Part shown: positions 18,498-27,955 of the stretch, one piece after another | Position numbering within the stretch: position 1 is the stretch's first letter | Layout: each line of letters opens with the position of its first letter | NCBI GenBank assembly: GCA_903937035.1 | Contig: CAIZXS010000021.1 | Coordinates: forward strand, 1 to 45,564 | Direction: 5' to 3' | DNA from: an uncultured bacterium | GTDB lineage: Bacteria; Patescibacteriota; Minisyncoccia; Moranbacterales; UBA2206 | DNA length: 45,564 nucleotides | Translations under genes and position numbers: made by a program | Notes under the pieces: model-generated | What the model saw: only the letters and a program-made list of their open reading frames with translations | Told to the model about the DNA's origin: nothing | Database searches by the model: none

Positions 18498-19133
18498 ATG
18501 GAATTCAATCAAGAATCAAATGAGGAGCAAAATTCAAACGAAGATATGATAGATGAGGAAAACAATCAGTCGACAACCCAACAATGGCTTCAAGACAATC
18601 TAAGGATAATCGTAAGCATTTTTATTGTTGTTATTATTGCTGCTGGTATCTATTCCTATTCCAACCGTTCACAAAATGTTGATCAAGAGGAGCAAACTGA
18701 GCAAAGTGATATTCTGAAGGATTTAACAAAAAATGACGGGAAGACCGAAACTGAGACCTCTAGCGACGCTAAAACAGCAGACAAGACTGATAATAAAACG
18801 GATAAAACATCTTCAGTAACAACCAGTCAAGAAACTGACCAGTCATTCATTGAAACAGCTGGCAAAGGAGATGGCACCACCAAACTAGCGCGTAAAGCTC
18901 TAGCAGATTATTTGGAGAAAAATTCAGATTCCTCTCTCACCCCAGAACACAAAATCTACATTGAGGATTATCTCAGAAAGAATGTAGGTCACAAGGGAGG
19001 AGTGAAGATTGGAACATCAGTAGAATTTTCCAAAAGCCTAATCGGAGATGCAATTGCCAAGTCTAAAAATCTTAGCGACGGACAACTCAAGAATTTACAC
19101 AAATATGCGCTAAGAGTACCGTCTCTATCATAA
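18498..19133 (+). CDS. Single-pass membrane protein with extracytoplasmic C-terminal domain, unknown function
   Basis: The start is taken at ATG 18498 because a strong Shine-Dalgarno (AAAGGAAGGTG) precedes it; a GTG three codons upstream overlaps that site. The 211-residue protein has an acidic, Gln/Asn-rich cytoplasmic N-terminus (~1-33) and one transmembrane helix (~34-55). A low-complexity Thr/Asp/Lys linker (~60-115) follows, then a folded C-terminal domain beginning FIETAGKGDGTTKLARKAL. That domain resembles ones I associate with CPR surface proteins, but I cannot name a family. The leader has nearly the same ribosome-binding site as the Lys/Ala-rich peptide, suggesting both are well translated. 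Confidence 0.8.
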   Translation: MEFNQESNEEQNSNEDMIDEENNQSTTQQWLQDNLRIIVSIFIVVIIAAGIYSYSNRSQNVDQEEQTEQSDILKDLTKNDGKTETETSSDAKTADKTDNKTDKTSSVTTSQETDQSFIETAGKGDGTTKLARKALADYLEKNSDSSLTPEHKIYIEDYLRKNVGHKGGVKIGTSVEFSKSLIGDAIAKSKNLSDGQLKNLHKYALRVPSLS

Positions 19134-19206
19134 GTTCCAGTAAGTACGATCTTGTAAAATAAAATTCTACTGTTCTTTCTTACGAGCCAAGTATATCATT
19201 ACTTTC

Positions 19207-19252
19207 CTTAAAAAACACAAAACCCCGTTCATGGGGTTTTGTGTTTTTTAAG
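19207..19252. terminator. Bidirectional terminator between convergent genes
   Basis: A perfect 20-bp stem (arms 19207-19226 and 19233-19252, core AACCCC/GGGGTT) closes on GTTCAT. The A-rich and T-rich ends provide T-runs in both directions, for the membrane protein (+) and the cell-wall operon (-). Confidence 0.9.
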
Positions 19253-19271
19253 TGAAAAAATATCGCCTCAA

Positions 19272-20297
19272 TTAGCTCTTTCTAATCTTGGATAATTTTT
19301 TATTTATAATGAAGGAGGCAATGAGCATAATTGAGACAGAGATCAATAGCGTGATGCTTTTGCCAATAATTCTTGTATTGAGTGCGATAAGGGCAACTAT
19401 CGCTGTCAGAACGTAATAACAGATTGCGATTTTTCTCTGCGACCAACCAATATCCAGAAGTTTGTGATGTAAGTGATTATTATCTGGTTTAAAAATTGGC
19501 TGCTTATGTCTTATTCTTTCTCCGATAACCCACATAAAATCAATAATCGGTATTACGAGCACCAAAATTGCTGTTGCGATCTTTGTGCCAGAAAAGATTG
19601 CTAGAATTGCAAGTGATAAGCCCATAAACATCGCACCAGAGGTTCCCGCTAGTACTCGAGCTGGATTAAAATTGAAAATCAGAAAACCTAAGATGGCTCC
19701 AAATATCACGCAGGAAATAATCGCTACTGGCGGTTGATTGACTTCTGGTTTAAAGCTAAGAGCGAAAATTGTTCCGATAGAAATCAAGCTAATCCCACCA
19801 GACAAGCCATCAACCCCATCGATCCAGTTCACAGCGTTCATCACAAAAACAATCCAAAAGACAACCAATGCCAAGGAGATGAGGACGGTACTTCCTAAAT
19901 TCAAATCAAGGATACCACCAGTCAGTGGATTTGTTATATAGTAAATTCTCACGCCAAGAATAAAGATGAGAACGGCAGTGGCCATCTGAAAAAAAAGTTG
20001 CGTCTTCCAAAACAACTCCCGTATGTCATCTCGAACCCCCACCAACATCAAGATGATGGAGGCTAGCATAAAACCCAAAAGCTCAGGCGTCATAACAAGA
20101 TTAGCGTCAAAGATAACGGTCAAATTAAAAGCTAATACCATCGCAACGCCCCCAATCCGATAAACCCCTTTTTTATGAATATGCCGACCAAGACTTCGTC
20201 CGCTCCAATGAATTTTTTTTGCCACTGGCAAAATAATACTAATAAAGAATACGGTGAAAAAAAATGCTTCTACGAATGGAGTGAGATATTTTAGCAT
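19272..20297 (-). CDS. Undecaprenyl-phosphate GlcNAc-1-phosphate transferase (WecA/TagO family)
   Basis: The 341-residue polytopic protein moves a sugar-1-phosphate from a UDP-sugar to undecaprenyl phosphate, the first membrane step in making wall polymers or surface polysaccharide. Visible motifs are D90-D91 (GVRDD), N154/N157 with D160/D163 in NAVNWIDGVDGLSGG, and H275-L-H-H278 (PDNNHLHHKLL). The HLHH motif favours WecA/TagO over MraY, although it sits in a dcw operon where mraY would normally be. About 10-11 transmembrane segments are apparent. It is the last gene of the operon, ending at the bidirectional terminator. Confidence 0.88.
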   Translation of the reverse strand: MLKYLTPFVEAFFFTVFFISIILPVAKKIHWSGRSLGRHIHKKGVYRIGGVAMVLAFNLTVIFDANLVMTPELLGFMLASIILMLVGVRDDIRELFWKTQLFFQMATAVLIFILGVRIYYITNPLTGGILDLNLGSTVLISLALVVFWIVFVMNAVNWIDGVDGLSGGISLISIGTIFALSFKPEVNQPPVAIISCVIFGAILGFLIFNFNPARVLAGTSGAMFMGLSLAILAIFSGTKIATAILVLVIPIIDFMWVIGERIRHKQPIFKPDNNHLHHKLLDIGWSQRKIAICYYVLTAIVALIALNTRIIGKSITLLISVSIMLIASFIINKKLSKIRKS

Positions 20298-20335
20298 AAG
20301 CAGTAATCTTGTTAGGAATAATCAATCAATCTTTC

Positions 20336-22039
20336 TTATTTCTGTTTTTCTACACTTTTTTTCGGAGTTACCCAAAACTCACCAAAATATTTACCCAAAA
20401 GTATTCGCGTCTGAGAATCAATGGCCGGGAGCGAGCCAAGCAGTGGAGCGATAATCGGCACAAGCATCCACTGTAAAAGCATATAAATATTTCTCCAGCG
20501 AGAGTATTTTGCAGGACGCGGAGGAAGTAAAAGAAAACTAAGTGACATTGAAACGGCCAATCCAATCATAGCGAGCGTCATCAAATAGCGCGTATAGATC
20601 GGCAGATTCTTTGCTATAACCTGCTGATTAAATTCATCTCCACCCAAAATCAAGGGTAACCAACCCAAGATCGCCAAAATCAGTGATGAGGTCGCCCAAG
20701 AATGATGTCCTTCTAGCATTTCAAATGCCGTTTTAAATTTCTGTCTAAAGCCAATTTTCTTATTTGGCCCGATTGCCCGCATAATCACAGGAAAATTTTC
20801 AATTCCATAGGCCCAACGTCTTTTTTGCTTATATTGATTCACAATCGTTTTCCAATAAGTATCCGCGAGAACTGCATCTAATGAAATCGGCAAATAAATT
20901 GGCTTAACGCGATAATCTCCATTATAATAAGTAAAACACTTCCAATAAATAATAGAGTCTTCGCTAATCATATTTACCGGCCAAAAATCAACGTTATAGA
21001 GCGTATCAAAAGGTTCACTATGAGAAGAAAAAGTCACCATACCATCCAATCTCGTACTTTGAAAAATATGCCAAAAACTGGAACCGGTCACAATCACTCG
21101 CACGAACGCATTAGTATCCCAAAGATTGTTGTGATACATCGGAAGAGGCTGATAGCTCCGCTGTAGCCTTTTTGGATCGATGATGTACTGATAAGTCAGG
21201 GCAGCAAAATATTCCTTATGCGCCACACTATCGCAGTCAAAATTGGAAAAAATCACCCTGCGAAAGTCAATGTTCTGCGCTCTTAAATATTTGACCAATT
21301 CTCGCGCAGCAAAAGTAGCATTCGCTCCTTTGGCCTTCATCTCATCATCACGGACTCGATGTGTTGTCACAATAAACTCTCGAAATACCCCTGCAAACTT
21401 ATTTTTGAGATAATCCACTTTCTGGGTTCTATGCGCTTCATCCTCCCGCTCTTCTGTGGCCAGGAGAATGATGATTTGCTCATTAGGGAAATTCGCTTCT
21501 TTTATAGCAGCAATCGAAGGCTCAATCACTCCAGCTGGCTCACCAGCCGTAGGAAGCATGATCACATGGACGATCTCCCTCCAATCCAATACCTCGCTCG
21601 AAATCTTTTCCACCTCTTTCACCTCTTGCAAATATTTTTTTTGCCGCTTCAGCTCCCCCTTCAAGATTTTTGCATCTCTCCTTGCCATAACGCTTCGATC
21701 ACGCAGACTCTCCTCCATTTTCAAAATTCGCGCGCTAATCAGCTCTATGTAATTTTTAGGATTGCTAATATTTTGACAGCGCTCCCACCAATCAATTTTT
21801 TTTCCGTCTCGCAATTTTTTATACCCATCAATTGAATAATGAGCGATAAAAATTGTCCTCAATATCCAATAAATATCAAAAGTAATGATAAAATATGCCA
21901 CCCAGTCAGGCAAGAAAAAGGAAAAGGCAAACATGCCAATAATCGTGAACCAGGTCAAAATACCGGGGATTACCTCCAACGTACGCTGTATTCTCCGCTC
22001 TTTTGGGTTTTTTGTCTTTGGATTAGGAAATGCGAACAT
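20336..22039 (-). CDS. Membrane family 2 glycosyltransferase
   Basis: With ATG 22039 as start (11 bases after the upstream stop; a GTG at 22072 would overlap it) the protein has 567 residues. Two N-terminal transmembrane helices (~25-65) and a coiled, charged stretch (~105-150) precede the GT2 domain. Its sugar-nucleotide motif is DCDS near 268-271, the catalytic acid pair is ISEDS near 359-363, and the acceptor motif is QKRRW near 405-409. Three or four helices follow at the C-terminus. This is the pattern of processive, cellulose-synthase-like polymerases, though the product is unknown. Linkage to tagO suggests surface polysaccharide synthesis. Confidence 0.85.
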   Translation of the reverse strand: MFAFPNPKTKNPKERRIQRTLEVIPGILTWFTIIGMFAFSFFLPDWVAYFIITFDIYWILRTIFIAHYSIDGYKKLRDGKKIDWWERCQNISNPKNYIELISARILKMEESLRDRSVMARRDAKILKGELKRQKKYLQEVKEVEKISSEVLDWREIVHVIMLPTAGEPAGVIEPSIAAIKEANFPNEQIIILLATEEREDEAHRTQKVDYLKNKFAGVFREFIVTTHRVRDDEMKAKGANATFAARELVKYLRAQNIDFRRVIFSNFDCDSVAHKEYFAALTYQYIIDPKRLQRSYQPLPMYHNNLWDTNAFVRVIVTGSSFWHIFQSTRLDGMVTFSSHSEPFDTLYNVDFWPVNMISEDSIIYWKCFTYYNGDYRVKPIYLPISLDAVLADTYWKTIVNQYKQKRRWAYGIENFPVIMRAIGPNKKIGFRQKFKTAFEMLEGHHSWATSSLILAILGWLPLILGGDEFNQQVIAKNLPIYTRYLMTLAMIGLAVSMSLSFLLLPPRPAKYSRWRNIYMLLQWMLVPIIAPLLGSLPAIDSQTRILLGKYFGEFWVTPKKSVEKQK

Positions 22040-22049
22040 AATTAATGTA

Positions 22050-22460
22050 TTAATAGTTAATAATAATGACACTAATTGCAGAAATAAGCAAGCTTAATTG
22101 CACCATTAGCGCAGTTAGCAGCATCACGTAACTGGCCACACGCTCCTTTTGAGTATAAAAGAAGAAGGACAGTACCACATTAACAAACAGAACGATAGTA
22201 CCAATAAATGGCAATATATAGGCGCTTCGCGCCGCACCCATGGAATCAACGCCAAAATACACATTATAATGCAAAATCACATAATTCCCAGCTGGGGGCA
22301 GAAAAATTTTCAATACAGACCAGTTAACAATGTCAAACAAGATTCCAAAGAAGAGTAGCCAGCCAATAATTCGACTTTTGAAATATTCCCGGCCAAAAAA
22401 AAGCTTGATTTTTTCATTCAAGCTTTTTGCAAAAAAAATTTTATCCGTATTTTCAACCAT
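22050..22460 (-). CDS. Small polytopic membrane protein, unknown function
   Basis: The 136-residue protein has a charged N-terminus (~1-30) and about four hydrophobic segments (~32-52, ~80-103, ~108-130), including YILPFIGTIVLFVNVVLSFF. I recognise no catalytic motif. It lies between the HTH regulator (5-base gap) and the glycosyltransferase, so it is cotranscribed with the wall operon and may be an accessory membrane subunit for glycan assembly. Confidence 0.75.
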   Translation of the reverse strand: MVENTDKIFFAKSLNEKIKLFFGREYFKSRIIGWLLFFGILFDIVNWSVLKIFLPPAGNYVILHYNVYFGVDSMGAARSAYILPFIGTIVLFVNVVLSFFFYTQKERVASYVMLLTALMVQLSLLISAISVIIINY

Positions 22461-22465
22461 TTTTG

Positions 22466-23068
22466 TTATAATTTTCTTTTTGCAATAAACTGCTTCAAGC
22501 CAATAATCTTGTTAATCACCTCTTCATTCGGACCCTCAAGAAATTCCAGAACAAACTTATCCAACATATTCAAACGATATTTGAATTCGTCCATCGTCAT
22601 AAGAACAAAGCTAATCTCTTTGCCAATTTCCGCTTCCAGACTACTCATCAAATTTTTCAATTTTGCCTTGCCAATATCATCACCAACAATAATCATATCC
22701 GCTTTGCTTTTGTGATAATTGATGAAAACGCCACTAATCACCGCCAACTTCACATTGCCGATATTGCCGATTTTCTCAAGACTCTTGCATTGCGGAGAAG
22801 TGTTCGACTTGGCGATCAAATTTTTCAATTCTGGATAGAAATCAAAATCTTGGTTGAGGCGATAATAATACTTGCCCTTTTGGGTGTTTTTAATGATAAA
22901 CTTTACCCGCACAAGCATTTCAATTTCTCTTCTAATTTTCGCTCCTTTGAGCATGTTTCTTCTGGCAATTTCCGCTGATTCAAAATGACTTTCCGGGTTT
23001 TGTAAGAAAAATCGAAGTAAACGAGCACGTTCCTTGGAACCAAAAAGGCTTTCTAAAATTTCAGACAT
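22466..23068 (-). CDS. Winged-helix protein with nucleotidyltransferase-like C-terminal domain
   Basis: The 200-residue protein opens with SEILESLFGSKERARLLRFF and a winged-helix-like half (~1-75; ESAEIARRNMLKGAKIRREIEMLV). A C-terminal half (~95-190) follows with the NKLAVISGVF and KADMIIVGDD strands of minimal nucleotidyltransferase folds, in which a DxD-like pair would be expected. Such wHTH-NTase proteins are common in CPR and archaea, mostly of unknown function. It may regulate the operon or act as an antitoxin-like module. It is followed closely by the membrane protein gene. Confidence 0.7.
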   Translation of the reverse strand: MSEILESLFGSKERARLLRFFLQNPESHFESAEIARRNMLKGAKIRREIEMLVRVKFIIKNTQKGKYYYRLNQDFDFYPELKNLIAKSNTSPQCKSLEKIGNIGNVKLAVISGVFINYHKSKADMIIVGDDIGKAKLKNLMSSLEAEIGKEISFVLMTMDEFKYRLNMLDKFVLEFLEGPNEEVINKIIGLKQFIAKRKL

Positions 23069-23148
23069 CTGAGTGTAGTTAATTAAAGATTAATTTGATA
23101 GCTACTATTAAGTATAGCTTTTGGAAATAAAAAAGCAAACGTGCGACC

Positions 23149-23232
23149 GTAGAGACGCATTTTAATGCGTCTTGCGCTATCGTCAATACCACTATTGTCG
23201 CTAATTCTAGACGCGATGAATCGCATCTCTAC
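23149..23232. repeat. GTAGAGACGC-type inverted repeat element
   Basis: The element begins GTAGAGACGCAT and ends GCATCTCTAC. Each half holds its own hairpin: AGACGCATT pairs with AATGCGTCT, and AGACGCGAT faces ATCGCATCT. It lies between murF and the HTH gene with no ORF inside. Similar dispersed palindromic elements are known in other phyla. Confidence 0.65.
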
Positions 23233-23246
23233 AACAAATCAAAATT

Positions 23247-24617
23247 TCAAACCTCCTGCCACGGCTCATCTTTCCACTCCGGATTTTGACGGCAAAGCAA
23301 TTCTTCGGCGCGATTCGGCTCAGCCATTACTTCTTCCACTACTTTTTCCATGCGCATGCCCTGTGAACCTTTGACTAAAACTACATCGCCTGAGCGCAAT
23401 ATTGTTTGCAATTTCTTCCCCGCCTCCATTGGACTCCTAAATTCGTAAATTTCTCCAGCAAACTTGTGCTTCCGCAACTCGTCAGTGGCGAATTTCATTC
23501 TTACGCCAACCGCCAAAAATACATCGCCACCGATTTCTAGAAACTTTTTTGCAACTTGCCGATGCTCCACTTCCGTATTTGGACCAATCTCTAGAATATC
23601 CCCCAGTACCACAATCTTTCTACCATTGCTAAATTCTCGCAACACCTCCAAGACACCTTCGACAGATGTAACAGAAGAAGAATTATATGTATCATCAATA
23701 ATATTTGTATTTTTCATTCCTCGAATTAAATTAGTCCTGCCAGAAGGCAAAATAAATTTTTCCAGACTCGCGGCAATATCCACCAAGTTCACTCCCAGCT
23801 CAATACCAACCGAAACGCCCACAAGCGCCGCATATATGTTATGACGAGCCAAAACATTATTTAGTCGCAAGGGCATTGTCGTACCTTTATAGTTCAGTTT
23901 AAAACTCAATCCATTGACCTCTTTCCCGGACAAATCATTTTCATCTCCATGATAATTCATAAACACATCCATCGCGCGCGCATCAGCATCCTCTTCAAAT
24001 CCAAAAGAAAATATCCGGCTCGTCGCTCCAAATTGGCGTGGATTTTCTTTAAGTTTCAAAAGGTACTTATTGTCTGTATTAATAACTAGCAAACCCTTTT
24101 CCGATAGGACTCGTGCCAATGTCGCCTTTTCTTTGAAGATAGCATCAGTATTTTTGAAAAACTCCAAATGACTAGAAGCTATTTCTGTGATAACGGAAAT
24201 ATCAGGCTGAGCTAAGTCAGTAAGATATTTCAAATCACCCGGCTTATCCGCGCCCATTTCCAAGATTATTATCTCTGGAAATTTTAATGGAAAAATGAAA
24301 TATAGCAACCAATGCAGAAAAACACCGATCCATTTCAGGAGCGATTTACCACCACTTTCCGCACCAATAATCGTCAACGGAACGCCAATTTCGTTATTAT
24401 AGTTTTTCTCGCTTTTGCGAACAGAATAGCGACCAGAGATCACAGCGAAAATAGCTTCTTTCGCCGAAGTCTTTCCGACCGAACCAGTCACCGCAATTAT
24501 TCGTGGCTTATATTTATTCAAAAGAGTTTTTGCCATGAAAAACAAAAACCTCTCCATTTTTGCTACCTGCCTCTCTGAAGCCTCGCTCGGCTTATTTTTT
24601 CTTAGTTTTTCTTTCAT
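23247..24617 (-). CDS. murF: UDP-N-acetylmuramoyl-tripeptide:D-Ala-D-Ala ligase
   Basis: The cytoplasmic Mur ligase adds D-Ala-D-Ala to the UDP-MurNAc-tripeptide using ATP. The ATP loop is GSVGKTS (~45-51), followed by KNYNNEIGVPLTI, the EMGADKPGDL segment, the ASSHLEFF motif and IIDDTYNSS, which is characteristic of MurF. From ATG 24617 it has 456 residues and overlaps the 3' end of ftsI by 26 bases; a TTG at 24635 and an ATG at 24557 are alternatives. The long basic N-terminus (KKRMKEKLRKNK) is unusual for the family. Its place after ftsI matches dcw order. Confidence 0.92.
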   Translation of the reverse strand: MKEKLRKNKPSEASERQVAKMERFLFFMAKTLLNKYKPRIIAVTGSVGKTSAKEAIFAVISGRYSVRKSEKNYNNEIGVPLTIIGAESGGKSLLKWIGVFLHWLLYFIFPLKFPEIIILEMGADKPGDLKYLTDLAQPDISVITEIASSHLEFFKNTDAIFKEKATLARVLSEKGLLVINTDNKYLLKLKENPRQFGATSRIFSFGFEEDADARAMDVFMNYHGDENDLSGKEVNGLSFKLNYKGTTMPLRLNNVLARHNIYAALVGVSVGIELGVNLVDIAASLEKFILPSGRTNLIRGMKNTNIIDDTYNSSSVTSVEGVLEVLREFSNGRKIVVLGDILEIGPNTEVEHRQVAKKFLEIGGDVFLAVGVRMKFATDELRKHKFAGEIYEFRSPMEAGKKLQTILRSGDVVLVKGSQGMRMEKVVEEVMAEPNRAEELLCRQNPEWKDEPWQEV

Positions 24618-26505
24618 CCTTTTTTTCAACCTCAATATTTAACTTATTCTCCCCTTCCCTTACTTCTTCCAGCTTATCCTCCTTGATAAGTGAATTCCCC
24701 AATGTGTGCGTTTGGTTGAATTTATCCAGGTCAGCTTGCGTATATTTTTCGGTTGGTTCAACATGATAGTATTCCAATAAAAATTTCATCAATTCTCCAA
24801 ATGTCGGCGCCGCACTAGATTCTGCCCATTGCACCGTTTTCGGATCATCTAAACGGACAAGGATTGTGAATTTTGGATTATCAGTCGGTGCATATCCGGC
24901 AAATGATCCAATGCTTTTTCCATCTTCATATCCGCCACTCGGTCCCACAACCTGAGCTGTTCCAGTTTTACCTCCGACCAAATAGCCCGGGACATTCGCT
25001 TGCTTACCATGACCATCCGTAACAACACTTCGCAGCATCTGAGATATCTGAAAAGCACTCTGTTGCGAAATCACCCTGCGTACTTCTTGAGTTGACGATT
25101 CAGACACACTACCATCACTATGCATCACGCTATCAATAATCTGTGGCTTCAGAAGAATTCCATTATTTGCCAAAACATTATATGCCATGACCAATTGCAA
25201 TGGCGTCACGGTAATTCCTTGCCCAAAAGATGCGGTAAAATACTCGATATTTCTCTTTTGATTGGAAAGATTAGAAATATTCCCCGGAACTTCGGCAAAA
25301 ATATCCACTCCGGTTGATTCGCCAAAACCAAATTTTTTGATATAATCGCCAAAAACTTGATTCCCCATAAGCCTTTCCGCATAAATCACGCCAGTATTCA
25401 AGGATTTTTCCAAAACTTGCGTCATCGTCTGGACACCATTCGATTTAAGATCTGAATTTTTGATTGTATACCCAGCTTCACCAACCGCGCCAGTATCGAC
25501 ATAGGTTGTCTCTGGAGTGATTTTTCCGACATCAATGGCTGAGGCCAGCGTGAAAGATTTAAACACACTTCCACACTCATAGGGATCACTAACGGCCAAA
25601 TTTCTGAATACTTCCATATTTTCCACCTTGGCGTATTCATTGGGATTGAATGTGGGATAGCTTGCCATGGAGATAATTTTGCCCGTAGCAGATTCCACAA
25701 CAATTATCGTGCCCCTTTCTGCTTGATATTTTTCCATTGCCGCTGCCAAAATTTTTTCCACCTTATATTGCACACTATGATCAATCGTTAAAAGTAATTT
25801 ATCGCCATTTTTTGCGTAAGCGATATCTCGTTCACCAGTCGCAATCCACCTTCCTGATGCATCCTTGTTTTGGAAAAGCTTCCCATTTTCACCTTTAAGC
25901 TCTGACTCGAAAAACAATTCACTGCCATATCTCCCTCCAAACTCGTTATCTTTCCAGCCAACAAAACCCAATATATGCGAAGCAAGCTCTCCAGCTGGGT
26001 AATAGCGAAAATCTTCATTCGTAAAACGCACACCTTTCAAGTTTAATTTTTTTATCCCAGAAATCTCCTCTTCACTAAGCCGATGCTTTAACACTTCATA
26101 CATATCATCCTTCTTATCCAACTTTGCGAATAATTCATCACGATCCAAGCCTAAAATTGTCGCTAAACCAGTGCTAGCAACAGTTGGGTCTTCAATCTCT
26201 TTCGGCACCGCATATGCCATCTTTGTCTCCCGATTAACTGCAACAGGATAAAGGGCGTCTCGATCCTTCAAAAAGATCTCTCCGCGCTCTGGGATCAACT
26301 TACGAAAAAGTGAATGCTGATTCTCAGCCAACGCTCGGTAATAGCCCTGGCTGCTAACTTGCAAAAAATACATCCTTCCGATGATTATAAAAACGATAAC
26401 AACTATCAAAATGGCCAAAGCATAAATCCTTGGTTTTTTTATGTTTTCTCCAAAGGAGTTCCGAGCGCCAACTCCACATTTTTTATGCCTTTGCGCATTG
26501 GACAT
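24592..26505 (-). CDS. ftsI: Penicillin-binding protein, FtsI/PBP2-type transpeptidase
   Basis: This 637-residue class B penicillin-binding protein cross-links peptidoglycan at the division site. There is one N-terminal transmembrane helix (~28-43), then a dimerisation domain containing ERGEIFLKDRD, then the transpeptidase domain. Active-site motifs are S313-V-F-K316, S368-L-N370 and K513-T-G515. A cysteine (C311) replaces the usual PG of the EPGS motif (ECGS). The C-terminus carries a charged, lysine-rich tail. It lies 9 bases after the ftsL-like gene and overlaps murF. Confidence 0.93.
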   Translation of the reverse strand: MSNAQRHKKCGVGARNSFGENIKKPRIYALAILIVVIVFIIIGRMYFLQVSSQGYYRALAENQHSLFRKLIPERGEIFLKDRDALYPVAVNRETKMAYAVPKEIEDPTVASTGLATILGLDRDELFAKLDKKDDMYEVLKHRLSEEEISGIKKLNLKGVRFTNEDFRYYPAGELASHILGFVGWKDNEFGGRYGSELFFESELKGENGKLFQNKDASGRWIATGERDIAYAKNGDKLLLTIDHSVQYKVEKILAAAMEKYQAERGTIIVVESATGKIISMASYPTFNPNEYAKVENMEVFRNLAVSDPYECGSVFKSFTLASAIDVGKITPETTYVDTGAVGEAGYTIKNSDLKSNGVQTMTQVLEKSLNTGVIYAERLMGNQVFGDYIKKFGFGESTGVDIFAEVPGNISNLSNQKRNIEYFTASFGQGITVTPLQLVMAYNVLANNGILLKPQIIDSVMHSDGSVSESSTQEVRRVISQQSAFQISQMLRSVVTDGHGKQANVPGYLVGGKTGTAQVVGPSGGYEDGKSIGSFAGYAPTDNPKFTILVRLDDPKTVQWAESSAAPTFGELMKFLLEYYHVEPTEKYTQADLDKFNQTHTLGNSLIKEDKLEEVREGENKLNIEVEKKDERKTKKK

Positions 26506-26514
26506 TTTTATTCT

Positions 26515-26919
26515 TTATCTTATCGCGACAGTATTATTAACTTCTAGATAAGTTACATTGACAGGACTAACGAGGTTAAAGTCTTGGGCGGATTTTTCGA
26601 TTACATACATTGAGCGCAGTTCCATCTCTCGAATCTGCATCTGTTTATTTTCCTTCTCTAGCTCGCTTATCTTATTTTCCAATTCACGAATATCATAACC
26701 CTTAACAGCCAGATCATTTACTTGAAATAAGTAATAGGCGCAAGAAAAAACCACAAAAAATGCCACCAAAAATCCCATACTTGCCAAGCCAATCTTGACA
26801 CTGCCTTTCTTGGATGCAATCAATCCGACAAAAGAAGCTTTATCGTCCTGAACTTTTCTGGACGCCCTTTCATGATAATTTTGCGAATTATGCTTATTGA
26901 TAATAAGAATTTTTGCCAT
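26515..26919 (-). CDS. FtsL-like division protein
   Basis: The 134-residue bitopic protein has a basic cytoplasmic N-terminus (~1-43), one transmembrane helix (~44-66) and a coiled coil (~75-105, ENKISELEKENKQMQ), then a short tail. This topology and its position between rsmH and ftsI are those of FtsL, which recruits FtsI/FtsW with FtsB. Sequence conservation in FtsL is too low to prove the call. Confidence 0.75.
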   Translation of the reverse strand: MAKILIINKHNSQNYHERASRKVQDDKASFVGLIASKKGSVKIGLASMGFLVAFFVVFSCAYYLFQVNDLAVKGYDIRELENKISELEKENKQMQIREMELRSMYVIEKSAQDFNLVSPVNVTYLEVNNTVAIR

Positions 26920-26997
26920 TTTTGTTTTATTACCCAGTTAAGTTGCCACAGGTCCAATTTTTCACAGCAGAATCAACCGGATATTTTTTTGTTTTTT

Positions 26998-27939
26998 TTA
27001 TTTTGAGATAAATTCACAAACCCGGAGCTTTGCACTCCTTGCGCGCGGGTTTCTTTCGATTTCATCAGGACCTGCAATTACTGGTTTTTTTGTTATTATC
27101 TTTAATTTTGCCAATTTTTCACAAAGACAGACTGGGAAATCTTGGGGACAAATGCATCCCCTAGCATTTTCCCTAAATATTTCTTTCACAATTCTGTCTT
27201 CTAACGAATGGAAGGAAATCACTGCCAGCCTTCCTCTGAAACTGAGCATTCTTATCGCCGCTGACGTAAACTCACGCAAACTATCTAATTCTTGATTAAC
27301 TTCAATGCGAATTGCCTGGAATGTTTTTGTGGCTGGGCTGATTCGTCCTCTCCGATACCCATCAGGCACATGACTCTCAATTATCGAAACCAACTCTCGC
27401 GTACTTTCAATTCTTTTTTTTGACCGATATCCAACAATTCCTCTGACAATATTTTTGCAAAATCTCTCTTCTCCATAATTTTTAATAATCCTCTCTAAAT
27501 CTTCCCGACCATAATCATTCACAATCTTCTCAGCTGTCAATTTTTGTGATTGGTCGAAACGCATATCCAACGGCGCATCCAATTGAAAACTAATTCCTCT
27601 CTCCGCGTCTTCCAGCTGATCAGAAGAGTAGCCAATATCAGCCAAAATAGCATCTACCCTCTCAATCTCTAAACTTTTCAAAATACTGCCTAAATTCCGA
27701 AAATTATCGCGCACCAGAGTGACATTTTCAATTTGCTGTTCTTGCATTCTTTTTCCAAATCGTGCAATCGCTCCATCGTCAGCGTCTATTACAATCAACC
27801 TTCCTCCTTTTCCGATTAGTTTTAAAATTTCCAGAGAATGACCCCCCCCACCAAGCGTCGCATCCACCACAACAGAACCTTCTTTCAAATTTAGAGCTTC
27901 TATTGCTTCTTCCAGTAAAACCGATTTATGGATAGTCAT
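26998..27939 (-). CDS. rsmH: 16S rRNA (cytosine-1402-N4) methyltransferase
   Basis: The 313-residue SAM enzyme modifies C1402 in the ribosomal P site. N-terminal HKSVLLEEAIEAL and the SAM motif DATLGGGGHS are exact family signatures. Also seen are ADIGYSSDQLEDAERG, RISPATKTFQAIRIEVNQEL and ISFHSLEDRIVK. A CxCP...CxC cluster near the C-terminus (GCICPQDFPVCLC) is also typical. It follows mraZ by 16 bases. Confidence 0.97.
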   Translation of the reverse strand: MTIHKSVLLEEAIEALNLKEGSVVVDATLGGGGHSLEILKLIGKGGRLIVIDADDGAIARFGKRMQEQQIENVTLVRDNFRNLGSILKSLEIERVDAILADIGYSSDQLEDAERGISFQLDAPLDMRFDQSQKLTAEKIVNDYGREDLERIIKNYGEERFCKNIVRGIVGYRSKKRIESTRELVSIIESHVPDGYRRGRISPATKTFQAIRIEVNQELDSLREFTSAAIRMLSFRGRLAVISFHSLEDRIVKEIFRENARGCICPQDFPVCLCEKLAKLKIITKKPVIAGPDEIERNPRARSAKLRVCEFISK

Positions 27940-27955
27940 GAAAATAATTTTAAAT

